Source: Neisseria perflava (GTDB taxonomy: Bacteria > Pseudomonadota > Gammaproteobacteria > Burkholderiales > Neisseriaceae). Taken from it: 64,000 nucleotides of DNA. Of the stretch, positions 26,443 to 35,036 are shown in pieces (within the stretch, counting starts at the first letter, position 1; the number at the start of each line of letters is the position of its first letter). The translations under genes and the position numbers were made by a program. The DNA lies in assembly GCF_002863305.2 (NCBI RefSeq), contig NZ_CP136962.1, positions 1,054,001-1,118,000 on the forward strand, in the 5' to 3' direction. The notes under the pieces were generated by a model, which was given only the letters and a program-made list of their open reading frames with translations, did not search any database and was not told the DNA's origin.

Positions 26443-27600
26443 ATGAACACCACCCCACCTTATACCTGCTGGATTTTCTGCAACGTCATCGACAACTTCG
26501 GCGACATCGGCGTTTCATGGCGGCTGGCGCGTGTTTTGCAACGCGAACTCGGCTGGCAAGTGCATTTGTGGACAGACGACTTCCCGTCCCTTCAGGCACT
26601 CTGCCCTGACTTGGCCTCAATTCCCAATATCCATCAAGGCATCGGCATTCACGCTTGGCAAGCCAATCATGCCGAAGATACCGATACAGCCCCTACCCCC
26701 GACATCGTCATCGAAACCTTCGCCTGCGAGCTACCCGACAACGTTCAAACCATCATCCACCGACACCGACCGCTTTGGCTCAACTGGGAATACCTCAGCG
26801 CGGAAGACAGCAACGAGAGGCTGCACTTGATGCCCTCGCCCCAAGCTGGCGGCATACAGAAATACTTTTGGTTTATGGGTTTCAGCGAAAAAAGCGGCGG
26901 CCTGCTGCGCGAACGCGATTACGCCGAATCTGCCGGATTTGATACGGAAGACTTACGCCGACAACTCAAACTTCCCACAAAAAATGCGCCCGAATGGCTG
27001 CTTTTCGGCTATCAAAGCGATATCTGGGCAAAATGGCTGACCATGTGGCAACAGGCCGACCAACCCATTACCCTGCTGCTTGCAGGTACACAAATCATCG
27101 CCAGCCTGAAAAACGGCGACCTAGTGCCGCAAAATGCCCTGCTTGAAGACGGCGATGTGTATCAGAGCGAACACATTACCCTGATCAAAATCCCTTTCGT
27201 TGCCCAACAGGATTTCGATAAACTGCTCAATCTTGCCGACGGCGCCGTCATACGCGGCGAAGACAGCTTTATTCGCGCCCAGCTCGCCGGAAAACCTTTC
27301 TTTTGGCACATCTACCCGCAAGAAGAAAATATCCACCTCGACAAGCTGCACGCGTTTTGGGACAAAGCGCATCAGATTTATCCGGATGTTGTCGCCACAG
27401 CACACCGCCTCCTTTCCGACGAACTCAACAACGGCGAAGCACTCAGCGACAACCAACGCCTGCAGGCATGGCAAACCCTGACGGCACATCAAAACGAATG
27501 GCGCCAAAGCGCGGCAAAATGGCGGGACGGACTTTTTGCCCAAAAAAGTGCCGTCGAAAAACTTGCCGCCTTTATTTCAAAGCACAAAAAAATACGCTAA
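26443..27600 (+). CDS. earP: EF-P arginine-32 rhamnosyltransferase
   Basis: 385 aa from the ATG at 26443 (MNTTPPYTCWIFCNVIDNFGD); a longer reading from 26377 overlaps the previous gene and is rejected. It is an inverting GT-B enzyme that attaches rhamnose from dTDP-rhamnose to Arg32 of EF-P. The N-terminal NVIDNFGDIGVSWRLAR contains the conserved catalytic Asp, and the C-terminal GEDSFIRAQLAGKPFFWHIYPQEE the nucleotide-sugar site. efp follows 42 bp downstream and has Arg at position 32, confirming the substrate pairing. The symbol was previously DUF2331. Confidence 0.93.
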   Translation: MNTTPPYTCWIFCNVIDNFGDIGVSWRLARVLQRELGWQVHLWTDDFPSLQALCPDLASIPNIHQGIGIHAWQANHAEDTDTAPTPDIVIETFACELPDNVQTIIHRHRPLWLNWEYLSAEDSNERLHLMPSPQAGGIQKYFWFMGFSEKSGGLLRERDYAESAGFDTEDLRRQLKLPTKNAPEWLLFGYQSDIWAKWLTMWQQADQPITLLLAGTQIIASLKNGDLVPQNALLEDGDVYQSEHITLIKIPFVAQQDFDKLLNLADGAVIRGEDSFIRAQLAGKPFFWHIYPQEENIHLDKLHAFWDKAHQIYPDVVATAHRLLSDELNNGEALSDNQRLQAWQTLTAHQNEWRQSAAKWRDGLFAQKSAVEKLAAFISKHKKIR

Positions 27601-27642
27601 AATAGCGCGTTTTATTACAACCGATTTGATTGGAAAACCACA

Positions 27643-28203
27643 ATGAAAACAGCACAAGAACTGCGCGCCGGCAACGTATTCATGGTCGGCAACGATCCTA
27701 TGGTCGTTCAAAAAACCGAATACATCAAAGGCGGCCGCTCTTCCGCCAAAGTCAGCATGAAACTGAAAAACCTGCTGACCGGTGCCGCTACTGAAACCAT
27801 TTACAAAGCCGACGACAAATTCGACGTCGTGATCCTGTCCCGCAAAAACTGTACTTACAGCTACTTTGCCGACCCAATGTACGTCTTCATGGACGAAGAG
27901 TTCAACCAATACGAAATCGAAGCTGACAACATCGGCGACGCGTTGAAATTCATCGTTGACGGCATGGAAGACGTATGCGAAGTTACTTTCTACGAAGGCA
28001 ACCCAATCTCCGTAGAATTGCCTACTATCATCGTTCGCGAAGTTGAATACACCGAGCCTGCCGTTAAAGGCGATACCTCCGGTAAAGTAATGAAAACCGC
28101 ACGTCTGGTCGGCGGCACTGAAATCCAAGTGATGTCTTACATCGAAAACGGCGACAAAGTCGAAATCGATACCCGTACCGGCGAATTCCGCAAACGCGCC
28201 TAA
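27643..28203 (+). CDS. efp: Elongation factor P
   Basis: 186 aa. It rescues ribosomes stalled at polyproline stretches. Three OB-like domains are expected at this length. The modified loop reads KGGR, with Arg at position 32, so this is the EarP-rhamnosylated type rather than the lysylated (EpmA) type. earP lies directly upstream. The ATG follows TTGGAAAACCACA. It ends with a canonical DUS hairpin. Confidence 0.96.
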   Translation: MKTAQELRAGNVFMVGNDPMVVQKTEYIKGGRSSAKVSMKLKNLLTGAATETIYKADDKFDVVILSRKNCTYSYFADPMYVFMDEEFNQYEIEADNIGDALKFIVDGMEDVCEVTFYEGNPISVELPTIIVREVEYTEPAVKGDTSGKVMKTARLVGGTEIQVMSYIENGDKVEIDTRTGEFRKRA

Positions 28204-28217
28204 TCAGCCCGTAATAC

Positions 28218-28254
28218 AAAAAGGCCGTCTGAAACAAGTTTCAGACGGCCTTTT
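28218..28254. terminator. DUS inverted-repeat terminator after efp
   Basis: AAAAAGGCCGTCTGAAAC and GTTTCAGACGGCCTTTT around two bases; shared by convergent efp and the mlaC-like gene. Confidence 0.82.
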
Positions 28255-28265
28255 ATCAATCTGCC

Positions 28266-28865
28266 TTATTGTTTCTTCAAGCCCTTGGCTTCGACAGTGG
28301 CAATCGTACCGTCAATGCCTTTGCTCTTAATCAGCTCCCCAAATTGGTTGCGGTATACCGTTACCAAGCTGGTGCCGTCCACGCGGATGTTGTAAATCTT
28401 ATACGCACCGCCGCTTTGGTAAAGCTGGTAGGCCACTTCATACTTAGTGCCTTTTTTGGTCTGAATTTCCGAGAAAACATCAAACTTATTACCGTTTGCC
28501 GTCATCTTCGGCAACAGGCGCACATTCGCATCCGCCGCACCAATCAGTGCAGAATGCGAGTACATCGCAATCACCATATCTTTGAATGCACGGATAAAAT
28601 CAGTTTTCTGTTTGGCAGAAAATTCACGCCATGGCGCACCAACCGCCAAAGCCGAAATACGTTCATAGTCCAGATAACGGTTGGCATACTGCTCAACCTG
28701 TTTCACTCGTTGCGCTTCTGTCAAAGACGTGTTGCGTGCAATTTTCAACACGGCATCAATATTCTGCTGCATCTGCTTTTGCGCAGGATGCGTTTCCGCC
28801 GCCACATAAGGCGCGGCAATTACCATCGGTGCGGCCACAATCAAAGTCTGAAGAAAACGGTTCAT
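28266..28865 (-). CDS. Periplasmic phospholipid-binding protein, MlaC/Ttg2D family
   Basis: 199 aa from the ATG at 28865 (MNRFLQTLIV); a second ATG at 28877 adds four residues and cannot be excluded. The signal peptide cleaves near VAA/ETH. The mature domain is the Ttg2 (toluene-tolerance) fold: YLDYERISALAVGAPWREFSAKQKTDFIRAFKDMV, then KYEVAYQLYQSGGAYKIYNIRVDGTSLVTVYR. MlaC carries phospholipids between outer and inner membrane. There are no mlaFEDB neighbours, so it is either a solitary paralogue or a relocated gene. Confidence 0.82.
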   Translation of the reverse strand: MNRFLQTLIVAAPMVIAAPYVAAETHPAQKQMQQNIDAVLKIARNTSLTEAQRVKQVEQYANRYLDYERISALAVGAPWREFSAKQKTDFIRAFKDMVIAMYSHSALIGAADANVRLLPKMTANGNKFDVFSEIQTKKGTKYEVAYQLYQSGGAYKIYNIRVDGTSLVTVYRNQFGELIKSKGIDGTIATVEAKGLKKQ

Positions 28866-29030
28866 GACGATATCCATCCAAAATAAAACCGCATTTTAAA
28901 AACAATCTATTCCAAAAAACTTAATTCTTTGTAAAAGCAGTCATGAGCAATGAAAAATCCTGCAATCAAATTTCAGACAGCCTGATAAAAATAAGATAAC
29001 ATGTGAACGCTATTTTAAAAGGAAAAAGCC

Positions 29031-29246
29031 ATGCCTTACGTCAACATCAAAGTAACCGGCGGCAGCGAAGCCCCGAGTGCAGAGCAAAAAGCCGAATTAA
29101 TCCGCGGCGTTACCGAGTTACTCTCACGCGTTCTCAACAAAAATCCTGAGACAACCGTCGTCGTTATTGACGAAATCGATATGGACAACTGGGGCATAGG
29201 CGGCAAAAGCGTGACGGTTCGCCGTGCTGAAGCGCGCAATAAGTAA
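29031..29246 (+). CDS. 4-oxalocrotonate tautomerase family protein
   Basis: 71 aa. The protein begins Met-Pro, so Pro1 becomes the catalytic general base after Met removal. The short beta-alpha-beta fold with a C-terminal EARNK matches the 4-OT/DmpI group of hexameric tautomerases. The physiological substrate is unknown. AAAGGAAAAAGCC gives a clear ribosome site. It stands directly upstream of the alaA-like gene with a DUS between them. Confidence 0.85.
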   Translation: MPYVNIKVTGGSEAPSAEQKAELIRGVTELLSRVLNKNPETTVVVIDEIDMDNWGIGGKSVTVRRAEARNK

Positions 29247-29330
29247 GCCTCGGCCGTCTGAAACCCTTTTAATTTACCCACAAAAAGAGTACATTTATCC
29301 CATTGTTAACAATTTTACGGAACACACATC

Positions 29331-30545
29331 ATGGAGAAATTCCCTAAATCATCCAAACTGGATCACGTTTGCTACGATATTCGCGGCCCAGTTCACAAAA
29401 AAGCCCTGCAACTGGAAGAAGAAGGCAACAAAATCCTCAAGCTCAATATCGGCAATCCGGCTCCGTTCGGCTTTGAAGCGCCTGACGAAATTTTGGTTGA
29501 CGTCATCCGCAACCTGCCGACTTCGCAAGGCTATTGCGACTCCAAAGGCCTTTACTCCGCACGCAAAGCCATCGTCCACTACTACCAAACCAAAGGACTG
29601 CTCGACGTTACCGTCAACGATGTTTACATCGGCAACGGCGTGTCCGAGCTGATCACCATGTCCATGCAGGCATTGCTCAACGACGGCGATGAAATCCTGA
29701 TTCCCGCACCGGACTATCCTTTGTGGACCGCCGCCGCAACACTGGCAGGCGGTACCGTCCGCCATTATCTATGCGACGAAGAAAACAACTGGTTCCCCAA
29801 CCTGGCCGATATGGAAGCCAAAATTACGCCTAAAACCAAAGCCATCGTCGTCATCAACCCCAACAACCCGACAGGCGCGGTGTACAGCAAAGAAATCCTG
29901 CTCGAAATCGCCGAATTGGCGCGCAAACACGGCCTGATTATTTTTGCCGACGAAATTTACGACAAAATCCTCTACGACGACGCCGTACACCACCATATCG
30001 CCGCCCTTGCTCCCGACTTGCTGACCATTACCTTTAACGGCCTCTCCAAAGCCTACCGCGTGGCCGGTTTCCGCCAAGGCTGGATGGTGCTCAACGGCCC
30101 GAAACATCATGCAAAAGGCTATATCGAAGGCTTGGATATGCTCTCGTCTATGCGCCTTTGTGCCACCACACCCATGCAACACGCCATTCAGACGGCCTTG
30201 GGCGGATACCAAAGCATCAACGAATTCCTCCTCCCCGGCGGCCGCCTGCTCGAGCAACGCAACAAAGCATGGGAACTGGTCAACCAGATTCCGGGCATAT
30301 CCTGCGTCAAACCCATGGGTGCATTGTATATGTTCCCAAAAATCGATACCGAAATGTACAGCATCCACGACGACATGAAATTCATCTACGACTTACTCGT
30401 ACGTGAAAAAGTCTTGTTCGTCCAAGGTACAGGCTTCAACTGGATACGCCCCGACCACTTCCGTATCGTTACCCTTCCTCCCGTTCATCAAATTGAAGAG
30501 GCCATGGGCAAACTCGAACGCTTCCTGCAAAACTACCGTCAATAA
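29331..30545 (+). CDS. alaA: PLP-dependent aminotransferase, AlaA type
   Basis: 404-aa fold-type I aminotransferase. The Schiff-base lysine is Lys240 in NGLSKAYRVAGFRQGW. NPNNPTGAV (176-184) and FADEIYDKI are the usual cofactor and substrate contacts. The N-terminus EKFPKSSKLDHVCYDIRGPV and the overall length match the E. coli AlaA/YfbQ glutamate-pyruvate aminotransferase. A DUS is read in frame near 30187 (IQTALGG). It ends with a DUS hairpin just before the ssrA promoter. Confidence 0.88.
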   Translation: MEKFPKSSKLDHVCYDIRGPVHKKALQLEEEGNKILKLNIGNPAPFGFEAPDEILVDVIRNLPTSQGYCDSKGLYSARKAIVHYYQTKGLLDVTVNDVYIGNGVSELITMSMQALLNDGDEILIPAPDYPLWTAAATLAGGTVRHYLCDEENNWFPNLADMEAKITPKTKAIVVINPNNPTGAVYSKEILLEIAELARKHGLIIFADEIYDKILYDDAVHHHIAALAPDLLTITFNGLSKAYRVAGFRQGWMVLNGPKHHAKGYIEGLDMLSSMRLCATTPMQHAIQTALGGYQSINEFLLPGGRLLEQRNKAWELVNQIPGISCVKPMGALYMFPKIDTEMYSIHDDMKFIYDLLVREKVLFVQGTGFNWIRPDHFRIVTLPPVHQIEEAMGKLERFLQNYRQ

Positions 30546-30554
30546 ACCTAAACA

Positions 30555-30598
30555 AAGAGGCCGTCTGAAAAAGCAAACCGCTGTTCAGACGGCCTTTT
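30555..30598 (+). terminator. DUS inverted-repeat terminator after alaA
   Basis: AAGAGGCCGTCTGAA and TTCAGACGGCCTTTTT with a 15-base loop containing AAGCAAACCGCTG. Confidence 0.78.
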
Positions 30599-30613
30599 TC
30601 ATCAAACAGTAAC

Positions 30614-30642
30614 TTGGCAAAGCCTGCTGACATGCGTATAAT
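30614..30642 (+). promoter_or_regulatory. ssrA promoter
   Basis: TTGGCA (30614-30619) and TATAAT (30637-30642) with a 17-base spacer, a near-consensus sigma-70 promoter 15 bp before the mature tmRNA 5' end. Confidence 0.85.
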
Positions 30643-30657
30643 CGACCTTTCCTATCT

Positions 30658-31020
30658 GGGGGCGATCTTGGTTTCGACGGGGGTTGCAAAGCAGATGCGG
30701 GCATACCGGGGTCTCAGATTTCCCGTTAAACACTGAATTTAAATAGTCGCAAACGACGAAACTTACGCACTGGCCGCTTAAGGCCTGCCGTTGCAGCAGT
30801 TGGTCAATGGGCTGTGTAGCGCAAGCTACCGCAACGTCATTCTACATTGACTGGTTTTCTGTCGGGTTACTTGGCAGAAAACGAGATTTAAGGTAACTGG
30901 TTCTCTGAAGGCCTGTTGGTCGGCATGATGAGGACGAGATTCTAAATAGACACAACTAAGTATGTAGAACGCTCTGTAGAGGACTTTCGGACGGGGGTTC
31001 GATTCCCCCCGCCTCCACCA
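30658..31020 (+). ncRNA. ssrA: Transfer-messenger RNA (tmRNA)
   Basis: 363 nt. The 5' end GGGGGCGATCTTGG and 3' end CCCCCCGCCTCCACCA pair to form the tRNA-like acceptor stem, and GGGGGTTCGATTCCCCC forms the T-arm with encoded CCA. The tag frame at 30749-30781 encodes ANDETYALAA followed by TAA. tmRNA rescues stalled ribosomes with SmpB. Its 3' end is also the attachment site of the integrative element downstream; the insertion restores the tmRNA sequence exactly. Confidence 0.97.
31007..31020 (+). repeat. attL core of the ssrA-integrated element
   Basis: CCCCGCCTCCACCA at the tmRNA 3' end, repeated exactly at 40046-40059. The matching copy beyond the element marks its right end. Confidence 0.88.
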
Positions 31021-31054
31021 TACCCAATTTTCAGCAGTATCCTGTAATACGCAT

Positions 31055-31089
31055 AAAGCCTTGAACCATAACGGTTTCAAGGCTTTTTT
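31055..31089 (+). terminator. Element-supplied terminator for tmRNA
   Basis: AAAGCCTTGAACC and GGTTTCAAGGCTTTTTT, a hairpin with T-run 35 bp past tmRNA. It replaces the native terminator, which the insertion moved to 40066-40105. Confidence 0.75.
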
Positions 31090-31134
31090 ATTGCCTCAAA
31101 TATGCTGGCGTATGCTTGAGTTTTCATCATTTAT

Positions 31135-31284
31135 GGGGTAACTTTTAGGGTAACTTTTCAGGAATTACCCAAAAAACAAGCCCGAAAAGTGGGCAAATTA
31201 GCCCTATTTTTTTAAACAAGTTACCCAAAAAATCCATAAAACCTATTATTAACAATGGCTTGATGAGTTTTTAAAAGTTACCCC
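31135..31284. promoter_or_regulatory. Probable integrase arm-binding sites, left end
   Basis: GGGGTAACTTTT at 31135-31146, GGGTAACTTTT at 31148-31158, inverted AAGTTACCC at 31218-31226 and inverted AAAAGTTACCCC at 31273-31284. The same motif occurs in tandem near the right end (39963-39986). The last copy abuts the integrase start, so the protein could also control its own gene. Confidence 0.6.
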
Positions 31285-31298
31285 AAACTGGATTAAAA

Positions 31299-32522
31299 AT
31301 GCCTAAACAGACGCTACCGCTTACAGATAGCCAATGCAAAAAACTACAACCGCCGAATCAATTATCAGACGGCGGAGGGTTATATCTTCAAGCAAGGGGA
31401 AACGGCAAATACTGGCGTTTTCGTTACTACCGGCCGGGCGACAACAAACGCGATGAAATGCGACTGGGTGTTTATCCTGAAATCAGCTTAAAAGAAGCAA
31501 GGGAAAAACGCGAAGAATTACGCGGGCTGATAGCAAAAGGGATAGACCCTAAGCTACACCAGCAAGACAAAGCACAGAGGCAGGCAGAGCAGCTAAAAAA
31601 CACATTTGAGGCTATCGCGCGCAAATGGCATAGCGACCAAGTAACAAAGCCGAATAAATGGAAGCCCGACCATGCACAAAGAGTTATCCGCAGCCTTGAG
31701 CTTCATATTTTCCCTGACCTTGCAACACGCAAAATAGACGAAATCATGCCGCTTGAGGTTTTAGGACTGTTACAGAGGCTGGAATCGGCGGGAAAATATG
31801 ACACGGCACAGAAAGTTTATGACGTGGTAAATCAAGTTTTCAAATATGCCGTGAAACTTCGCTTGAGCCTGTTCAATCCCGCCGCCGAATTACGGGGAGA
31901 GCTGGCAAAGGTGGAACAGAAACATTACCGCTTCATTAAAGACCCGCAAAGGATAGGCGAGATGTTACGGGCTTTTGACGGTTACGCTGGCTTTCCGCAA
32001 ACACGCGCCCTATTACAGCTTTCCCCTTATGTATTTGCCCGCCCTTCCGAATTGCGTTTATTGCGCTGGCGTGAAATTGATTGGGAGGAGCAGCAATACT
32101 ATAAAGACGGCGTAAACATGAAGAACAAGATAGACCATATCGTACCTTTGAGCCGCCAAGCCTTAGCAATACTGGACGGCTTGAAACCCGTAACGGGGCA
32201 TTATGAATATGTATTTTGTAACACCAGCAAAAAACAGCCCTTGAGCGAGGGGGCGATACGGAAAGCATTAGACCGTCTAGGATTCTTGGAAGAAACCACA
32301 CAGCACGGCTTTAGGCATACAGCCAGCACGATATTGAATGAAATGGGCTATAACGCTGATTGGGTAGAGCGGCAACTAGCCCACAAAGACCCCAACACGA
32401 CAAGGGCAGCCTATAACCATGCGGAATATTTAGAACAGCGCGCCGATATGGTTCAAAAATGGGCTGATTATCTCGATGAATTGAAAGCACATTCAGGCAT
32501 ATTGCAGGAAACGGCAGAATAA
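31299..32522 (+). CDS. int: Tyrosine recombinase, P4-type integrase
   Basis: 407 aa. The N-terminal DUF4102-type arm-binding domain (LTDSQCKKLQPP...SDGGGLYLQ) is followed by the core-binding domain and a catalytic domain. Catalytic residues visible are Arg248 (ARPSEL), His336 and Arg339 (HGFRHTAS), His362 (LAHKD) and the nucleophile Tyr372 (RAAYNH). It integrates and, with an AlpA-type factor, excises the element at the ssrA 3' end. It is the first gene after attL, as in most tmRNA-targeting islands. Complete and apparently functional. Confidence 0.95.
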   Translation: MPKQTLPLTDSQCKKLQPPNQLSDGGGLYLQARGNGKYWRFRYYRPGDNKRDEMRLGVYPEISLKEAREKREELRGLIAKGIDPKLHQQDKAQRQAEQLKNTFEAIARKWHSDQVTKPNKWKPDHAQRVIRSLELHIFPDLATRKIDEIMPLEVLGLLQRLESAGKYDTAQKVYDVVNQVFKYAVKLRLSLFNPAAELRGELAKVEQKHYRFIKDPQRIGEMLRAFDGYAGFPQTRALLQLSPYVFARPSELRLLRWREIDWEEQQYYKDGVNMKNKIDHIVPLSRQALAILDGLKPVTGHYEYVFCNTSKKQPLSEGAIRKALDRLGFLEETTQHGFRHTASTILNEMGYNADWVERQLAHKDPNTTRAAYNHAEYLEQRADMVQKWADYLDELKAHSGILQETAE

Positions 32523-32553
32523 ACTATCATCTTAAGCATTACGAAAGAAAACC

Positions 32554-32922
32554 ATGCGGATATTTAGAAACCAGTGGATAACGAAATTTGCCAAGAAACA
32601 CAAAATCAGCGATTCCGAGCTAATAGAAGCAGTAGAGCGGGCAAATGACGGACTGATAGACGCAGATTTAGGCGGCGGTGTTATTAAGCAGCGCATAGCA
32701 AGGCAAGGACAAGGCAGAAGCGGCGGTTATCGTAGCCTGATATTTTTCAGGCATGGAGAACGGGCGTTTTTCATGACCGCCTTTGCCAAGAACGACCGCG
32801 AAAACATCACAGATAAAGAACTTGCAGAATTAAAGAAAGCCGCCGCCATCATCTTGGCAATGACGGAAACCGACATAGAACAAGCCAAATCAAACGGCAC
32901 TTTCACGGAGATACAGCCATGA
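32554..32922 (+). CDS. RelE-family toxin, HigB-like
   Basis: 122 aa. It matches the RelE/HigB-2-type toxin family by pattern: RIFRNQWITKFAKKHKISDSELIEAVERA, DLGGGVIKQRIARQGQGRSGGYRSLIFF, FFMTAFAKNDRENI. Such toxins cleave mRNA on the ribosome. Toxin-first order with a 4-bp overlap (ATGA) onto the HTH antitoxin is the HigBA arrangement. Its probable role is stabilising the element in the chromosome or limiting phage. Basic and conserved residues look intact. Confidence 0.87.
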   Translation: MRIFRNQWITKFAKKHKISDSELIEAVERANDGLIDADLGGGVIKQRIARQGQGRSGGYRSLIFFRHGERAFFMTAFAKNDRENITDKELAELKKAAAIILAMTETDIEQAKSNGTFTEIQP

Positions 32923-33230
32923 AATACAAAAGCGAGATTTTCGCAGCGATACATGAAACCATGCAAGGTTTGCACGACATCGGCATTATCGACAAAAAAA
33001 CCATGCGCGATTTTGACAAATCATGCCTGACCGAAATCAAACCATTGAGCGGCGAAGACATCAAGGCAATCAGAGAGCGCGAAGCATTATCACAAGCCGC
33101 TTTTGCCATGTATCTAAACATCGGTAAAAACCAAGTTTCCGAATGGGAGCGGGGCATTAAAAAGCCGAGCGGCGCAGCTTTGAAGCTACTTACCATCGTC
33201 AAGAACAAGGGAATTGAGGCGATTGCCTGA
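32919..33230 (+). CDS. HTH antitoxin, HigA-like
   Basis: 103 aa. A Cro/CI-type helix-turn-helix lies at about residues 47-95 (IKAIREREALSQAAFAMYLNIGKNQVSEWERGIKKPSGAALKLL), with an N-terminal helical extension that would bind the toxin. It overlaps the toxin gene by 4 bp. As antitoxin it should neutralise the toxin and repress the pair. No clear operator palindrome is visible upstream of the toxin start. Confidence 0.87.
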   Translation: MKYKSEIFAAIHETMQGLHDIGIIDKKTMRDFDKSCLTEIKPLSGEDIKAIREREALSQAAFAMYLNIGKNQVSEWERGIKKPSGAALKLLTIVKNKGIEAIA

Positions 33231-33250
33231 TACTGGAAACAGAGCTAAAA

Positions 33251-34222
33251 ATGAATACTCATGATTATTGCCCTAAATGGTTTGATATTTCCAAGTATGA
33301 AGAGACCTACCAATGGGGGCGGGAAGATTGGGCAATCGCTTTTGAACATAAAATTTACCACTACAATGAGAATTTAGAATATGCCAGTAATCCAGCTTTA
33401 GGGTATGGCATAAACGATGATTGCATAAACTCTTGGCAATCACTGTTTTTAGGCAATACTGATATTCCAAGAGATTCTAGAGGGCTTCCATTAGGCAAGA
33501 ATCTAATTTCTGATGATATGTACAAAAGACCATTTGAAGACTTAGAGACAACATTCCCTGAGCCTTCCTTTCTCTCTTGCTTTAATGGAACAGCAAGATA
33601 TAGGGCTGAAATTGTCGATTCTGACGGAGAAGAAATGCTAATAGATTCAATTTCTACTATTGGGATTCAATTACCTGAACTAGGGCAATTCAGATATGAA
33701 AAAAAAGCAGGGGCATATAATTGTTTCACGCCGGTGCTGATTAATTTCCAAGAATATACCGATGATGAGCTAAAAGAAATGTTTGAGTATTTCTTGCAAC
33801 GATACAGAGCATTTCAACTTTACGACGGCTATATCCCTAGAAGCAAAAAAGACAACATAGCAAGAACATTTAGCGAGGCAGAAATAGAAAGCCTAAACCG
33901 TTTCAGAGTATTGCCATGCCTAGATTTGCTGATTTGGGGGGAATACACTGACCAAAGCTTCACGCATGAAGAACTGTTATTCTTACTATTTGGCGACGGT
34001 ACAGAAACCATTATCAACCCAAAAACAGGGGAAGAATGGTTTCCCGATAAGTCCACAATCAAAGACAGTGTATTACCAAAAGCTAATCTATTATTGGAAG
34101 CAGTGGCAAACCCTTTCATGCATAGATATGACATTAAACGCAAAGAAATGAATGAGGTAATAGAATTTGAAGATGATTTTATAGATATGTATCAATTACA
34201 TATGAAAAAGAAACAAAAATAA
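33251..34222 (+). CDS. Element cargo protein of unknown function
   Basis: 323 aa, acidic, soluble, and more AT-rich than the rest of the element. Opening residues CPKWFDISKYEETYQWGREDW recall the N-terminus of the DUF6387-type proteins found in integrative elements; this is from memory and weak. No nuclease, kinase or membrane motif stands out. It sits between the toxin-antitoxin pair and alpA, a place where P4-like elements often hold variable cargo. It may be an anti-phage or accessory gene, but the sequence itself does not show this. Confidence 0.7.
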   Translation: MNTHDYCPKWFDISKYEETYQWGREDWAIAFEHKIYHYNENLEYASNPALGYGINDDCINSWQSLFLGNTDIPRDSRGLPLGKNLISDDMYKRPFEDLETTFPEPSFLSCFNGTARYRAEIVDSDGEEMLIDSISTIGIQLPELGQFRYEKKAGAYNCFTPVLINFQEYTDDELKEMFEYFLQRYRAFQLYDGYIPRSKKDNIARTFSEAEIESLNRFRVLPCLDLLIWGEYTDQSFTHEELLFLLFGDGTETIINPKTGEEWFPDKSTIKDSVLPKANLLLEAVANPFMHRYDIKRKEMNEVIEFEDDFIDMYQLHMKKKQK

Positions 34223-34278
34223 CCTAAGTAAATTTTGAAATTAAAAGAGAGTTTTTTCTCATTTTTTTCTCTCTCGAA

Positions 34279-34298
34279 AGCCGCCCATTGAGGCGGCT
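34279..34298 (+). terminator. Hairpin after the cargo gene
   Basis: AGCCGCC (34279-34285) and GGCGGCT (34292-34298) followed by ATATTTAT. An additional GAGAG-CTCTC pair lies just before it (about 34244-34275). It separates the cargo block from alpA. Confidence 0.55.
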
Positions 34299-34360
34299 AT
34301 ATTTATGCCTACCGAAACGCCAGCAACCCGCAGGCACGATTAACCAAACGGAGGCAATAA

Positions 34361-34591
34361 ATGCACATTATCAATATCGACAGCTTACCTGATACCGCGC
34401 AATTAACTATTGCAGAACTTGAGACAAGCCAAGCGAAAGGACGGCGCGGAATCACTCGCTTGAGCAGCAGCCAAATCAGACGACTGGAGGCAGCAGGACA
34501 ATTCCCGCAATCACGCCAAATCACAGGCACGCGCAGCCGCTTTTATGTAGCAGGAGAAGTGAAGAAATGGCTTACAGAACAGGCAAGCTAA
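34361..34591 (+). CDS. AlpA-family regulator/excisionase
   Basis: 76 aa. The MerR-like winged helix includes LSSSQIRRLEAAGQFPQSRQI and SRFYVAGEVKKWLTEQ, the AlpA/Vis pattern. In P4-like elements such proteins activate the integrase and act as directionality factors in excision. It is preceded by GGAGGCAATAA. Its stop overlaps the start of a tiny downstream ORF (TAATG). Confidence 0.85.
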   Translation: MHIINIDSLPDTAQLTIAELETSQAKGRRGITRLSSSQIRRLEAAGQFPQSRQITGTRSRFYVAGEVKKWLTEQAS

Positions 34592-34671
34592 TGAAAGGAG
34601 AACAGGAGTTTTCGGACCAATACGCGCCCGCGCGCGCGATGGTAACTCAAGACCTAATTTTTGAAAAATAA
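34591..34671 (+). CDS. Possible 26-aa peptide coupled to alpA
   Basis: ATG overlapping the alpA stop (TAATG), ending TAA at 34669-34671. It reads MKGEQEFSDQYAPARAMVTQDLIFEK. Most of its coding sequence is a GC-rich repeat (ACCAATACGCGC-type) that recurs in noncoding DNA at 39177-39338. That makes an origin- or protein-binding repeat as likely as a real peptide. Confidence 0.3.
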   Translation: MKGEQEFSDQYAPARAMVTQDLIFEK

Positions 34672-34715
34672 AACCGCCTGAACGGACATTCAGACGGTAG
34701 AAAGAAGAGTAGATT

Positions 34716-34973
34716 ATGAAACTTGATTGTATCAATAACAAGCCCAAAACGCCAAGCCAAAGAGAGCGCATTTTAGCCCGATTGAGAAAAGGGAGCGTTA
34801 CATCATGGGAGCTGGCACAGATGGGCATACTTGGCTATAACACGCGCATTATGGAGCTTCGCCAAGCGGGGCATAACATCGTTACCACGATGGAAGAAAT
34901 CCAAAACCAATATGGCGAAACCGTGAAACGCGGGCGGTTTTCTTTGCTGGTGTCGGAAAAGAGTAAGTCATAA
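34716..34973 (+). CDS. Small helix-turn-helix protein
   Basis: 85 aa. A winged-helix segment, SQRERILARLRKGSVTSWELAQMGILGYNTRIMELRQAGHNI (about 15-56), resembles helix-turn-helix proteins common in Neisseria prophages. The tail RGRFSLLVSEK is basic. It is probably an element regulator. It is preceded by a DUS variant (ATTCAGACGGT) and AAGAAGAG. Confidence 0.75.
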   Translation: MKLDCINNKPKTPSQRERILARLRKGSVTSWELAQMGILGYNTRIMELRQAGHNIVTTMEEIQNQYGETVKRGRFSLLVSEKSKS

Positions 34974-35036
34974 CGCCGTCTAACCACGTAAAAAACCATT
35001 TGACAGATTGAGCCTTGAGAAGCAGAATTTAGTTTC

